DNA of 64,000 nucleotides from Toxorhynchites rutilus septentrionalis (Eukaryota > Arthropoda > Insecta > Diptera > Culicidae), in assembly GCF_029784135.1 (NCBI RefSeq), contig NC_073746.1, forward strand, positions 244,748,307 to 244,812,306, given 5' to 3'. Position numbers and translations under genes: made by a program. The notes under the pieces are model-generated. The model did no database searches. It saw only the letters and a program-made list of their open reading frames with translations, and was not told where the DNA came from. Below are positions 1-12,000 of this stretch, in pieces; within the stretch, counting starts at the first letter, position 1; each line of letters begins with the position of its first letter.

Positions 1-189
1 CCCCCCGGCTCTCGTCGTAAGTCGTACAAATACCGAATACGGAAAGAAGTCTAGCAGTTACTGCGGTAGAACAAGATACACCGCGCTACCCATAACCCTG
101 AGGTCAGAACGAAATCCACAGATTTACAAACATTGTCTTATTAATTGTATAAAAATCACATTGCTACTACATCATTTCGATTGATTTAT

Positions 190-2650
190 TTTTTTTTTCC
201 AAAAACATTTATTAATCAGACTCAGTTACTTATTATCTAACGTTTACAGAGTCAAATTTCTCCTTAAAATATAACTTTATTTCTATTTAATTAAGACTAA
301 CAATTCAGTAATAACTAAATCTAATACTAGATTAATTGGACAGGATTAAGATTTAGAACTAGGATGGAGCGAGTGGGGTAGTTTGGTTTGATGAGGAAGG
401 AAGGAATCAAACAGAGATATCATTTCTTTTGAGAAATTGGTAAAGGGAAAGCATATGGTTGAGGCTGCGACTAGCTAAAATGTCTCTAACCGGCAAGTCA
501 GATTGCCTTCCTAGTGCCCTGAGTGAATCCGATAGATGAGCCCTGGCAGAATGAAAGTTTATACAGGACCAGACCACATGCTCGATGTCATGATAACCAT
601 CACCACAAACGCAAATATTACTATCAACGATCCCAATGCGATACGGATGTGCATCTAACAAGAAAGATTGCAGCCATTTCCGCTATGTACACCGAGCAGG
701 GATTTCTCAACCTATAATAGGCACTGAAGTTTTCGTTAAATATGCCGAAACCATTAATGCATGATCCATCAGTAAAAAACATTCTATCAGAACTTACTTC
801 GCCAAATTTCGAAGAAAACATCCGTGGGATAATCACAAAACGTTCTGGAATATCGCGTATTTCTTGATGCATGGTTAAATTGAAACTTACAGCGGAATCA
901 CAGAAGTACGATAGATAGTCTTGGTTTATGATGCTTGGCGAAGGTTGCAATTCTTGTGTACGGAACTCAACATACAAGGTGGTGAACCTTGACTCTGGAT
1001 ACAATTGAAGAAGTTCTTCGAAATTATCAATTACCAATGGATTCATAATCTTACAGCGAATGAGATATCTGTATGATAATTTTATAAATCGAAGAGGCAG
1101 AGGAAGTACTCCAGCCAGAACCTCAAGACTCATCGTATGAGTCGATTGCATGTAACCTAAAGCAATACGCAAGCAACGATATTGTATTCGCTCCATCTTA
1201 AGAATATGAGTCTTGGCTGCCGTTCGGAAGCAAAAACTACCGTAGTCGAGGACCGATAATATCGTTATTTTGTATAAACTTACGAGGTCTCCTGGATGGG
1301 CACCCCACCATGTACCAGTTGTCTTGAGGAAGTTGATTTTCTGTTTTCTGTTTCAGATACGCATTATGTCTCCCCCAGGTACATCTAGAATCGAAATAGA
1401 CACCAAGATATTTGAAATTCATAGAGTCGTCTATTGTTTCTCCGTAGAGAATTCGATACCCAGCTTGATAGCCTATTTGGACAAATTGTCCAAAGTATCC
1501 TGTAATGGTCTGTGCAGATCGGTGGAAGAGGAAACCACTCCATCATCAGCAAGTTGACGTAGCGTGCAATGCCTCGAAAGGCAATTATCAATGTCATTAA
1601 TATAAAAGTTATATAATGGGGGGCTCAAACATAAACCTTGTAAAAGGCCCATATAGTTTAGTCGGGAGATTGCCAAATTTCCATGAGCAAAACTCATGTG
1701 TTTTTCTGAAAGCAAATTATACAAATAATTATTTAAAGTTGGCGAGAGTCCACAATTATGAAGTTTATCTGATAATATATCAATAGAAACAGAATCAAAA
1801 GCCCCTTTGATATCAAGGAAAATCGAAGCCATTTGTTCTTTACGAGCAAATGCTATTTGAATTTCAGACGAGAGCAACGCTAGATAATCATTCGTTCCTT
1901 TACCTCTTCTGAACCCGAACTGCGTATCTGAAAGCAAATTGTTCGTTTCAACCCATTTGCCTAAACGAAATAGAATAACTTTCGCCAGTAATTTACGAAT
2001 GCTGGATAGCATTGCGATTGGCCTATATGAATTGTGGTCGCAGGCTGGCTTGTTGGGTTTTTGTATGGCTATAACTGCCTCCAGTCGCGCGGAACAATAT
2101 TTAACTCTAGAAATTTGTTGAACAAGTTCAGCATACGTCTTTTGACGGAATCGGGAAGATTCTTCAATATATTGAACTTTATCTTATTCACTCCAGGAGC
2201 CGAGTTGTTACACGAAAGAAAGGCAAATGAGAATTCTACCATTGAAAATTTTTCTTCATCGCTTTGAAGCGGAATGTCACGTACGATATTTTGTGCTGGA
2301 ACGGAATCTTGGCAAACCTTCCTCGCAAAACTGTAGATCCAACGATCACAGTATTCCTCACTTTCGTTATCAATGCTCCGACCCCGCATTTTCCTAGCCG
2401 TTTCCCAAAGCGTGCTCATAGCGGTCTGTCTCGATAGGCCATTCACGTACTCTCGCCAGTAACCACGTTTCTTAGGTTGATTTACAACAGTGTGATATCG
2501 TATACTGCTGTCTTCAGCTCCCTCCAAAGAGATTATTTCTCACTGGGAGTCGTCACGTCAAACTGCCATCGCTCTTACTAATGCCGCAATTTCGATCTTC
2601 TCTTCATCCACCTCCTACCGCCTAGCAACACAGCCACATTCTACAGTTAC
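190..2650 (-). mobile_element. Decayed LOA/I-group non-LTR retrotransposon, RT plus RNase H part
   Basis: Read on the minus strand, fragments in several frames give in order: the N-terminal RT region (2527-2069), RT with the metal-binding box seen as LADDG (2012-1473), the thumb and linker (1422-1237, 1196-900), the start of RNase H with FFTDGS (about 780-750), and a C-terminal CxCx(7)HxxxHxxxxC zinc motif (about 610-550). A run of T at 190-198 is the poly(A) tail on this strand. RNase H plus RT places it in the RNase H-bearing non-LTR group (I, R1, LOA); I favour LOA but cannot prove the clade. Frameshifts and stops make it dead. ORF1 and the endonuclease are absent, so the copy is 5'-truncated. 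The 9.0-13.8 kb element is a close relative. Confidence 0.85.
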
Positions 2651-2655
2651 CCAAT

Positions 2656-2900
2656 CCAAGACCCCTAGAAGTATATCCTAAGGTGGGCCAACCTGCTAAA
2701 ACCACTCTTCAGCCATCTTGGAAGTCTACTGTATTTTGTTTGTAAACAAAACACAATACGCTTGTGCCAAGCTCGCTAGTGATCAGTCTGTCCATTTTAC
2801 GTTTCAAGCAAATATTTCCCCTTCTGCTTTCTTCCGTACTGTTTTCATATACCGCTCCCCTAACCAACTTAGTGACGTAACGGCCTCACCTTAGGATATA
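2656..2900. mobile_element. Short TIR element, copy 1 of an adjacent pair
   Basis: The left end reads CCAAG followed by CTAGAAGTATATCCTAAGG, and the right end carries CCTTAGGATATA, its inverse. It has no coding potential. It abuts copy 2 directly, and its right terminal repeat is cut short at the junction. The interior shares long stretches with copy 2 and with a fragment at 34.15 kb. Confidence 0.7.
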
Positions 2901-3110
2901 CCAAGGCGCCTAGAAGTATATCCTAAGGTGGGCCTTGTAAACAAAACACTATACGCTTGTGCCCAAGCTCGCTCTTGATCAGTCTGTCTCTTTCACGCTT
3001 CAATCAATAATACCCCTTCTGCTTTCTTCCGTGCTGTTGTCATATACCGCTCCCTAACCAACTTAGTGACGAAACGGCCTCACCTTAGGATATACTTCTA
3101 GGCGCCTTGG
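2901..3110. mobile_element. Short TIR element (MITE), copy 2
   Basis: A 210-bp element whose ends are near-perfect inverted repeats: it begins CCAAGGCGCCTAGAAG and ends CTTCTAGGCGCCTTGG, with the inversion extending inward through ATATCCTAAGGTG. It is non-coding. The superfamily is not assigned, because copy 1 on the left makes the target duplication unreadable. Confidence 0.8.
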
Positions 3111-3282
3111 TTTCAACTACCGCCGATTACTATTGCCAGCAAATATTGAAAATTGTACCACCCAACTTTTTTATTGGAGTGAATGTAAAGGAGAGAGGGT
3201 TTATGTTTATTGGATTATTTATCTTGGAAGGAGATTACCTCCACTAGGCTTCCCTATCCGAAAATGAAAGTAATAATGACAA

Positions 3283-3325
3283 TAAATAAATGAATAAATA
3301 AATAAATAAATAAATATAATAAATC
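3283..3325. repeat. (AAAT)n-type microsatellite
   Basis: About ten imperfect AATA/ATAA units in a row. Confidence 0.85.
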
Positions 3326-3373
3326 TTTAACATTTAAAATCAAGCAAAAATAGCGTTTCAGTGGTTCCCAAGT

Positions 3374-3847
3374 TGTTCCGTCCCAACGGAAGCGAAACAC
3401 CCCTGTCGGATGCCCCGCCTACGAACTTCGTATGCCACACCACCAGCGAAGAAATTACGCAGCACAGCAGAGAAAACCAACAACAACGCAGTTCGCGCTC
3501 GCTAGAAAAGCGACGTGCGCAGCCCAAAATTCATCACTATTTCACCGACCATCGCGACGACAACATCCGAGGAAAGCAGCAGCAGCAACGGAAGAAGAAG
3601 CAACCGACCGAAACATATAGAAGAAGTGTAGAAGGAGAAAGAAATATATAAAAGAGTTGTTATCTTTTCCTCTACATTTCTAATTCCGAAAGAGATCTTC
3701 AACCTTTCTCAAAGCTTCCGGCGAATCAACCTGCATCCGACTACGATCCCCGACGAGAGCTCATCCCGTTCAGCCAAATGGTCCCAAGCTCAGAAGTTCC
3801 CGAAAATACAGTCCACCGCAACCTAGTCTTTGTTCCCAGACTGAACA
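3374..3847 (+). mobile_element. Solo LTR of an LTR retrotransposon
   Basis: This 474-bp segment starts TGTTC and ends GAACA, the canonical TG...CA termini, and is flanked by a perfect 5-bp duplication CAAGT (3369-3373 and 3848-3852). A TATA-like ATATATAAAAGAG lies near 3645-3655, which fixes the sense strand as plus. No internal retroviral-like coding lies on either side, so it is a solo LTR left by LTR-LTR recombination. The length and the 5-bp duplication fit BEL/Pao or Gypsy; which one is not decided. Short open frames in it have no gene-like features. Confidence 0.8.
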
Positions 3848-4036
3848 CAAGTTGTGAAGCATATAACGGGTGTTCGATAAAACAAGAGAATGATTTCAAT
3901 AGCTTTCTGTAAAAAAAAAGTGAAAAGCGTATTTTTTTTCTCACCGAAAGAATTCTCATTCGAAAGAAAATCTCTGGGCTGCCTTGAATAGGGGTGTTCG
4001 TTTATTTTCGCTCGGGTGCTGTAAGTTCGATCGAAG

Positions 4037-4438
4037 ATGGCGTCGAAACAACAAGCACTCCGCAAGCGCGTTGTCTTCGAAACGCGTGAAAGTCAAGGAC
4101 AAAAGTTTACAGTAGACCACATTCTAGTTGAGGATGTGCCGATGAGCACTGTTTACCGGATCCTGGCATCCCGGAACGTCAAACGGAAGGCCGGTAGTGG
4201 CCGTCCGGCGAAGATCATAACGAAAAAGAAGAAGGAATCTCTAAAAAGGTTGTTCGACAACAAGGACGGTATGAATTTGTGTGACGCCGTGCTACCATTC
4301 CTACAGAACCCTCAAGCAGGAGGGCATCGTCTGTCGGAAGAAGACTTGGTCCCCAAAATACACGGACGAGCAGATAACCGCCCTGAAGGATTTCAAGTAA
4401 GAAGGAAGACCGAATCAATGGTCTTACAAGAATCATAA
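4037..4438 (+). pseudogene. Tc1/mariner-type transposase, N-terminal fragment
   Basis: An open frame of 133 codons. The first 75 residues look like the paired DNA-binding region of an IS630/Tc1/mariner transposase: a helix-turn-helix ending in STVYRIL, then a GSGRPAK hook motif and a basic stretch. The rest is compressed and out of register, and the DDE catalytic domain is missing. A DNA-binding fragment of a dead element is the best reading; a domesticated DNA-binding protein is possible but unsupported. Confidence 0.65.
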
Positions 4439-4439
4439 T

Positions 4440-4888
4440 ACCTACTAATATATACTAATATATACTGCACAATGAAAAATAAAATACATACTACAACAAG
4501 ACTTTCGTGTTCGGATTTTGACGTGTTCAAACTCTAATACTGTAGCACGACAACGCTTCATGTCGTTATGCAGGACACCACCAAATCTCTGAAATAAACT
4601 TTACTACCACATCCGCCGTATTTTTGATTCGAGCGTGATTGGCTAGGCTTCAAACTTCGTCAATTACAAATACGTGAAAAAATGTTGCAGTCAAACAAAA
4701 AAAAACAAGATTTATGTTTTCATTTATCGTTCATATTTTTTAAAAGTGATCTCAAAAATTAGTGTATAGTAGGGGGATACTTAAAAAGAATGCATCTAGA
4801 AAACCTACATCTACTGCTAAATAAATTATTGCGTACACTTACTATCACTCTAGAACACCAGCAAACCACGCTTCTATATAACCAATAA
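4440..4888. other. Spacer, 3' flank of His-rich gene 1
   Basis: AT-rich sequence with no supported gene or element. It should contain the 3' untranslated region of the minus-strand gene that follows, but no canonical AATAAA was found on that strand here. Confidence 0.4.
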
Positions 4889-6351
4889 TCAACTTCGAAG
4901 AGGTTTCTTATCGTTTGTAATGATCACTCGCAACGGCACAGGTTTCTCCACATAGACAGGATGATGCACATACACAGTATATGGCTTCTCGACGTGAACT
5001 GTTACTGGTTTCGGGACACGTATTATGTTGATATCATTGTAGACTGGTCTGTCGACATCCATCTCCACCGAATGTGGCGTTTGCCGTTCGGCACGATAGG
5101 GGATAGACCCAGGCTTCTCAGTATTATCGTTCAGAGAAGGACTCAATGCAGGAGCCTTGTATGGATGTGGCACCGGATGCACTCCGTGGTAGATAGCTTT
5201 TGGTTCCGCATGTGATGGTTTTTCAGTTGTGGGCACTTGATAGGCCTCGTGAGATGGCGTCTTGATATCTCGGTTCTGTTTGGTTCTGAGATTGTGAGGT
5301 GAAACGAAACGGCTGCCACTAAAGATCGGTTTCCGAATCATATACTCTACTGGGTAGGAATTGATATAACGCGTAGATATAGGCTTCTCAGAATGAACAT
5401 TCTTGTCGATTGGGACATTATGATCATGATCGTGAGCCGACATCTTCTGATTTTCTTGTTGAGCTGCATACTTCTTAGCATATGATGGTTGATGAACGAA
5501 AATGATATTTCTATGACTGTCAAAAGAATTCATATCTGGGGTTACATATGCCAGGTGCTGGAACCCATGTTGGTTAGTTGGTTTTCCAATATGTTCTGGA
5601 AGGTACATCATGCTGACATCCTTGTGAATTGGCTGCTGATGGTGAATTGAGAACTCATGTGGCTCTGGATGAGTCGTTAGATGAGGAATTTCATTTTCCA
5701 CATAAACAGGTTTCGGAAGGTGAATCACATTGTAGCTATAGACGAACGGTTTTCTAACTGTAAGCTCAGTTGGATCCGTCGCTGGTTGATAGGCGTGGTG
5801 TGACACTGGTTTTTTATCGTATTTTTCATCTTCATGGTAAACGTGTGATGGAACAACTGGACGGGGCTTTTTCGAAGCAACATTTTCTCGCACGCTTCCT
5901 TTCTTAGGTACCCATTCATTATGATCCTGTGGTACATGGTAATGTGGGATAGTGACTGACTGAATCTGCTCTTTTCTTAAATCCAGCTGTTGGTCCCCCT
6001 GATGAGTTTTCTGATGAAGATATTCGTTTTTGTCGTGTTTATTCTGGTGTAACTTCAGGGACTCCCAATGGACTTGATTATAATACTCAGCATCATTTAA
6101 ATATTCGTCCGAATGAGACCAATTTTCATCCTCCAGTTGGTGCTTTGTCTTATGTTGAGCCTGTTGAGGGTAATGCTCCTGATGGGGTTGCGAATTATGA
6201 TCACTAACAAATGGTCCCTGATCCCGACTGGAGTGTTCCGTCGAGCTACAATTGATCAAGATCAACAGAATAGTAACTGTCATGAGCATCTGAAAATATA
6301 GAAATGCATTACGTTTGATAATAAGAACTTCGTGGAAAACTTTACCTTCAT
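4889..6351 (-). CDS. Secreted histidine-rich protein, paralog 1 (468 aa)
   Basis: Two coding exons. Exon 1 (6351-6346) encodes only Met-Lys and ends in a GT donor. Exon 2 (6289-4889) follows a TTTTCAG acceptor after a 56-bp intron. The joined protein opens with a hydrophobic signal peptide (about residues 1-18) whose start is split by the intron. The mature chain is low-complexity and rich in His (about 45 of 468), Pro, Tyr, Lys and Val, with no transmembrane segment or cysteine framework. Shared blocks with the other two paralogs are an acidic stretch with HWESLKLH near the N-terminus, WVPKK near residue 125, RKPFVYSYNVIHLPKPV in the middle, and the C-terminus NIIRVPKPV ... YVHHPVYVEKPVPL. 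I do not recognise a named family. The KPV/YPV pattern is reminiscent of low-complexity cuticle-like or matrix proteins, and histidines could bind metal; both are inference. Confidence 0.85.
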
Positions 6352-6389
6352 ATTAACTTTTTCGAGGTGTGGTTTGGGCAAGTAAGCAC

Positions 6390-6442
6390 AATTGAATGAT
6401 GCTTTCCTAAGATGCGTTGGGTGATCTTATACGCGGTTTATA
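6390..6442 (-). promoter_or_regulatory. Core promoter of His-rich gene 1
   Basis: On the minus strand a TATAAG (6431-6426), with a second TATAAA just upstream (6442-6437), lies about 30 bp before GCATCATTCAATT (6402-6390). The same spacing and motif precede paralogs 2 and 3. The likely start site is at TCATTC, giving a 5' leader of about 50 nt. Confidence 0.65.
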
Positions 6443-6444
6443 CT

Positions 6445-7289
6445 TTTCGTAAAACGCAACGTTACCAGAAGCGACACAAAGCTAAGACATATTGCTTTTA
6501 CTCACGCTGACATCATAAAACTTTTCGGGTGGATAACGGAAGCAATTGATGCGTATCAGCAGATTTTACCATGATCGAAACGTATGGTTGCAAGAGTTAT
6601 GAGCGAGTATTTTATTATCCAGTCTATCACGCACAATACATGTTTTTCACACCGATTGACCAGCAATTGTATAATCATTGAGTTTCATGTGAACTTTGTA
6701 GCAAGTGATCGTGCATTAGATGAAGTATTCGAGGCTTTAACGATACTAGGATCACACATGGTAATAAGGTCATAGGGACAAATCAAAATCTGGAGTTGCA
6801 AATATATTATTGGAAGAAGAAGTGGAATTGATTTATTATTTTAATTAGAAATTTGAGATTATTACCAAATTATTATTTGATTATAAATTTGAGATTATCA
6901 CCAGGTTAACAGGTTAATTCGAGTAATGCAATGCAAAAATTTCTCTTCTTCGACATCCTCATATTATCGCCAGCTATTAATTGGAAATAATCAGAAATGG
7001 TCGAAAATCGATGTTTACTCACATTGTCGCAAACGTCAATCATTCATCATCATCACTAACTCTGTGTAAAAAAAATTTAACTTCCAACGGAGGAAGGCAA
7101 CACCATATATTTCAGGTGTAATAAACAATTTATTTTTTGTATAGAAATTTCAAATTAACGAAAGTTGAAAGCATTCCCATTTCTCCATATAGGGCGAGTT
7201 AGAATTTGGTTATACTTGAAGTCGGAAAAAAATACCGACTCCGACTCCGACTTGAAGTTAGATGATCCAATAAAATCAAAATATTTAGC
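6445..7289. other. Spacer with short repeats
   Basis: AT-rich upstream region of His-rich gene 1. A short tandem duplication of an AAATTTGAGATTAT motif lies at about 6848-6901. No gene seen. Confidence 0.4.
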
Positions 7290-7585
7290 AAAATGGAAAT
7301 ACTACTTTGCGAAAACACCGTAAAACAGCAACCGATACACCCCACCAGAGACCGTTAGATTCTCTAACATTTTGGAGACTACAAGAACATATAATGTCAT
7401 AATTCAGTGAAATACCAGCCTTTCCTAAGCTCATCGTGGATGTTGCACGAACGATTACTGGCATGCCACCAACTCAAGTCAGCGTAGAAAGGCTGAAATT
7501 GTGAAAATTGTGAAATCAGATCTTCGAGCATCCATGAAAGAAGATTTGCCTGAAGCAATCTATTTTTACGAGCATTCTGAATTTT
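7290..7585 (+). pseudogene. hAT transposase C-terminal relic
   Basis: Around 7450-7495 the frame gives GMPPTQVSVERL, matching the start of the hAT dimerisation domain (PxTxVxxER). A shift into another frame then gives IVKSDLRASMKEDLPEAI. The upstream part is broken by stops. It is a small, dead fragment; terminal repeats were not found. Confidence 0.55.
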
Positions 7586-7589
7586 GATG

Positions 7590-9020
7590 TGTACTTCTAT
7601 TGTCTACAATAATTTAAAAACACGGTTGGGAGCGTCATTTCTATCACTCTGCTTCCAGCATTTCAGATCGTAGGGTTTCCAGAATCAATGTTTGTGCTGC
7701 ATTGTTTTGAACTAATAATAATTTTATCACGTTATCGAGTTAGTTCATCCCAGTCGAGAAATCAACTTCAGGCTCCCCTGTTTCACATGCACGAACACTT
7801 CCGTCCATGGACTTCGCGGTGGTATTCAACCATTCTTCCTCCACGAAAGTTGAATAATTTTCCTTGTTTAGAACAGAGTTGACCCTTTACCATCGCAATC
7901 TAGTATTTGGTCCACAAATCACAGTCGAATTTGCTCGTTCATTGTGTTTGCTCCCTATGCCGTATGTCGATTTTTTTATCCCATCGGTTTATTTTATTAG
8001 GCTCATTTAGCAATCCAGCTAACAGAGCCGAATTTATTCGTGTACATTTTTATCTAATTTTGTTGTATATTACACAGTAGCCATTTTTGGAGTAAGAGTA
8101 TTCCTATCTTTTTTGATACACATTTTTATCTATTACACAGTAGCCATTTAGGCGTGAGAGTATTCCTATTCCATCGATACACATGTCGCCATTTTTCGGC
8201 GTGAAAATATTCTTATTGTTCGAATTTTCACAGTTTGGACCATACACAGCGGGACTGTTGATATGAGGATTCCGTTGTCGTGTTATTAATAGCCGATACA
8301 GCAGATCGTAATGTGAGCAGTAAAGGACTTTGATTACCGTCACATGATGATTGTTGCGTGGACGTAGTAGCTTGAATAACACACAAAGATGGTCGGTTGA
8401 GGACCCTGAGTTTTGAGCTCATGATCGTTCGCTTAGTAGCGGACACGCAACCAATTAGGCTTCGAAGATCCCCTATGTCCCCTATGCTACAAGGAATTTT
8501 ACATCCACGGAAAGATCCCGACATTCTCAGCCATGTTCCACTCATGCTCTGGGATCTCATCTGGCTGATTTCGTCCTATATTTCCAATCCAATCAATACT
8601 CTCCCGTCATTCGCTATCCAACTCTTGACGAGTAAAGTTCAGTTTCGGTATTGTGCGTTATCACTTTTACTATTGTGCTATTGGTATAGTGTACGAGTGA
8701 AGGTAATTGCTGTCCGCTTTCGAACTGACCTTTTGTGAAGTGGAACAAAGGAACAAAGGAAGCAGCGCTCTTGCAGTGCGCCGGTTGGCGGCTGTTGAAC
8801 TGTGCTCGTAGGCATAACGGGATCGTCATTGCGTGGCCATGTAAGCTATTCTTGCGTTATTGTGACGTCTCCGTGGCGCGTAGCCTCTGTCTCTCTCTGA
8901 ATAGGATAGTAGAGCGCATTATCGGAATAACGTATATATTAAGGTACATATATTTATCATTATTATTATTATTCAACTCATTTGTTTATTGTTTATTGGA
9001 AGTAAGACATAATTTTTTGT
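7590..9020. other. Non-coding stretch with a tandem repeat at 8041-8215
   Basis: About 2.5 imperfect copies of a roughly 70-bp unit containing ACACAGTAGCCATTT and GAGAGTATTCCTAT lie at 8041-8215. The remainder to 9020 is less AT-rich and runs up to the first ATG of the retrotransposon ORF1, so its right part may be that element's 5' untranslated region. No host gene is supported. Confidence 0.4.
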
Positions 9021-9023
9021 AAA

Positions 9024-12000
9024 ATGGAGAATAGTTGACGATCTCCGATACTGAATCCCATACGAGATCCGCTCATCCTACCAACCTCCCTCTAAGAAAA
9101 TTTCAAGCCTCCCTTCTCAACCCACTGTACTCCCACTCCCCCTCTCCCATCATCGATTTCGCTTCCCCCTTCTGATATTCCCGATCCAACCCAATCCTCG
9201 TCCTCGTCCTCGTCTTCCCCCTCTGGTGTCTCCGCGCCACGTGTCAGAGTCTATCCAGAAGATGCACCTGGAACTGACCCGTGGGTTGTTTTCCTCCGGC
9301 CAAAACCAAATGGAAAAATCCTTAACGTGATTCAGACCATGAAAGATCTGGCCAGATACACTTCTGTTAGACCAGGCAGGGTTAGACCGAACAAATTGCG
9401 AGTTGTCGTGAATGGCCGGAAACACGCAAACGAGATTGTTGCTGATCAACATTTCACTCTCGAATATCGCGTATGGATTCCCTCCCATAACGTAGAAATT
9501 GAGGGGGCGATAGCTGAAACGGGTCTGACGAGCGAACAAATAAAAACTGAAGGAAAAGGCAAGTTCAAGAAGCTCCCCTCAATGGAAGTAAAAATCATGG
9601 ACTGTCGCCAACTCGGGAAACTCTCACATAATGGAGAGACAACTAAATTTACGCCGTCTGACTCGTTTCGAGTCACCTTTGCTGGTGCCGCCCTCCCTGA
9701 CTACGTTATGGTGGACAAATTGAGACTACCTGTGCGACTCTTCGTGCCAAAGCCCATGACTTGCAACAAATGCAAGTCAGTTGGTCACACTTCAGATTAT
9801 TGTGCCAACAAGGAGCGCTGTGCCACTTGCGGAGAGCATGAGGGGAAATCCTGCAGTGCGACTGAGCAGAAATGTCCATATTGCGGGGGATCCCCACACG
9901 AGCTCTCAGTGAGAATAGTTCACCTTCGAACGACCCAGCACTCGAGGGGACATCAAAAACCCCAACTGTCACTATTTTTCCGTCCAGCTCAACTTCCCAA
10001 TCGGGATTTATAAAGTTGACTGACCTTGTGGCTCAAATCTTCATATGCTTTAATGTTTCCAACTCCATCAGAACCATTGTCATCTCAATGCTTCCAGTAT
10101 TAAAGACAATTATGCAACAATTGATGCAAACATGGCCCCTTCTTGCAATGATTATCTCTCTTGATGTCTAATTCAAATAGAGAGGTCGGAGATATCACTG
10201 TTTACAGTGGAATTGTCGTAGTCTTATCCCTAAATTGGATAATTCAAATTTTTCATTCATAACTTCAATTGTGATGTTTTTTCTCTATCCGAAACTTGGC
10301 TTTCTTCGCAAGATGATCTCTTTTTCCACGATTTTAATATTGTACGCTTGGACCGTGATGACAGATACGGAAGGGTGCAATGGGGGAAAATTAAGTGCCA
10401 CTCATTTTTTAGAATTGACCTTCCATCTATTGGATTCAGGACGCCAACGGTAGTGATCACTTGCCAATCAAAACTTCCATCACCATTGGGTCGAATTTTT
10501 CTGAATCTATAAACATGGCACAGGACACATTGACTGGAAAAAATATGCGGAAGCGATTCCTCTAGTCATCAATTCCAGAAATGGCTCACCTCCATTGGAG
10601 GAGTAAAGGGTGTGTCACATCAAATTGCATCACGGAAAAAACGCTGTAGAAATTTAATTTTTAGGAATTATATCTTCAGCTTTCGCTTATAATCAGATAA
10701 GAGTGTATAGATCACGTTGGCCATGCTTCACTGTAAATTTTTCGTAAATTTGGAAAAATGTCGTCGAACGAAAAAGAGCGTCGTGAATTAATCCTGTGCA
10801 CTCATTTCGAGAATCCGGAGTTGTCACATCGGGACATCGCTAAGATGCTGGGAATCGTCCAATCCACGGTCAGCAGAGTACTAAAACGATACTTCGAGAA
10901 CCTAACCATCGACCGGTAGGTGAAGAACGGCAAAAATGGATGCTCCGTCAGTGAAAAAGATCACAAGCGCGTAGTTAAGCAGTTTAGACGTGATCCGAGA
11001 AGTTCGGTCCGGGATGTCGCCAATAAGCTGAATTTGTGAAGTTCATTCGTCCAGCGGACCAAGCAGCGGGAGGGCCTGCGTACATACAAGGTTCAGAAGG
11101 CTCCTAACCGCGACGAAAGGCAAAACATGGTGGGGAAGACGCGAGCCCGGAAGCTGTACACCGAAATGCTAACGAAGCTGCATTGCCTGGTAATGGACGA
11201 CGAAACCTACGTCAAAGCGGACTTTCGTCAGCTGCCGGGCCTGTTGTTCTTCTCCGCAGAGGACAAATTCAGCGTTCCGGAGGAGATTCGCAAGCAGAAA
11301 CTATCCAAGTTTGCCAAAAAGTACATGGTGCGATCTGCTCTTGCGGAAAGCGGAGCGCCCCCTTCGTGATGACCGGCACGGTAAACGGGCAGGTTTACCT
11401 TAAGGAGTGCCTACAGAAGCGCTTAATACCACTATTGAAGCAGCACGAGGGCCCCACCATCTTCTGGCCGGATCTCGCTTCGTGCCACTATTCAAAGGAC
11501 GTGTGGAGTGGTACGAAGCCAACGGGGTCACCTTCGTGCTAAGGGAAATGAACCCGCCCAACGCGCCGGAGCTTCGCCCAATAGAGAAATATTGGGCGAT
11601 TATGGAGCAGGCCCACCGGAAGAACCCAAAAGTTGTCAAATCGGAGGCGGAATTCAAGAGAAAATGGATTTCTGTTCAAAAAAAACTACAACCTGACGTT
11701 GTACAGAACCCTATGGACGGGGTAAAGAGGAAGGTGCGAGCATACGGGCTTGGGCTCGATGTATGAATAAAAAGAAAATGCCAAAAGTTGTTTAATAGTT
11801 TTTATTTTACTGTCTAAAAATTTCAAAAGGATCGGTCTACTGGGCGAATTTCTACAGCGTTTTTTCCGTGATGCAATTTGATGTGACACACCCTTTATAT
11901 CTTCCTTTCTCGTTTAATCTATGACAGCGCGGTTGGCGCTCAAACGAAACTCATCCCAGGTTCCACCATTCGCCGAAGGCTTCCCAATCTATGGTGGGAT

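Noticed and set aside
3361..3702. Open frames on both strands rich in Gln/Arg or Leu
   Set aside because: They lie inside the solo LTR and reflect its base composition.
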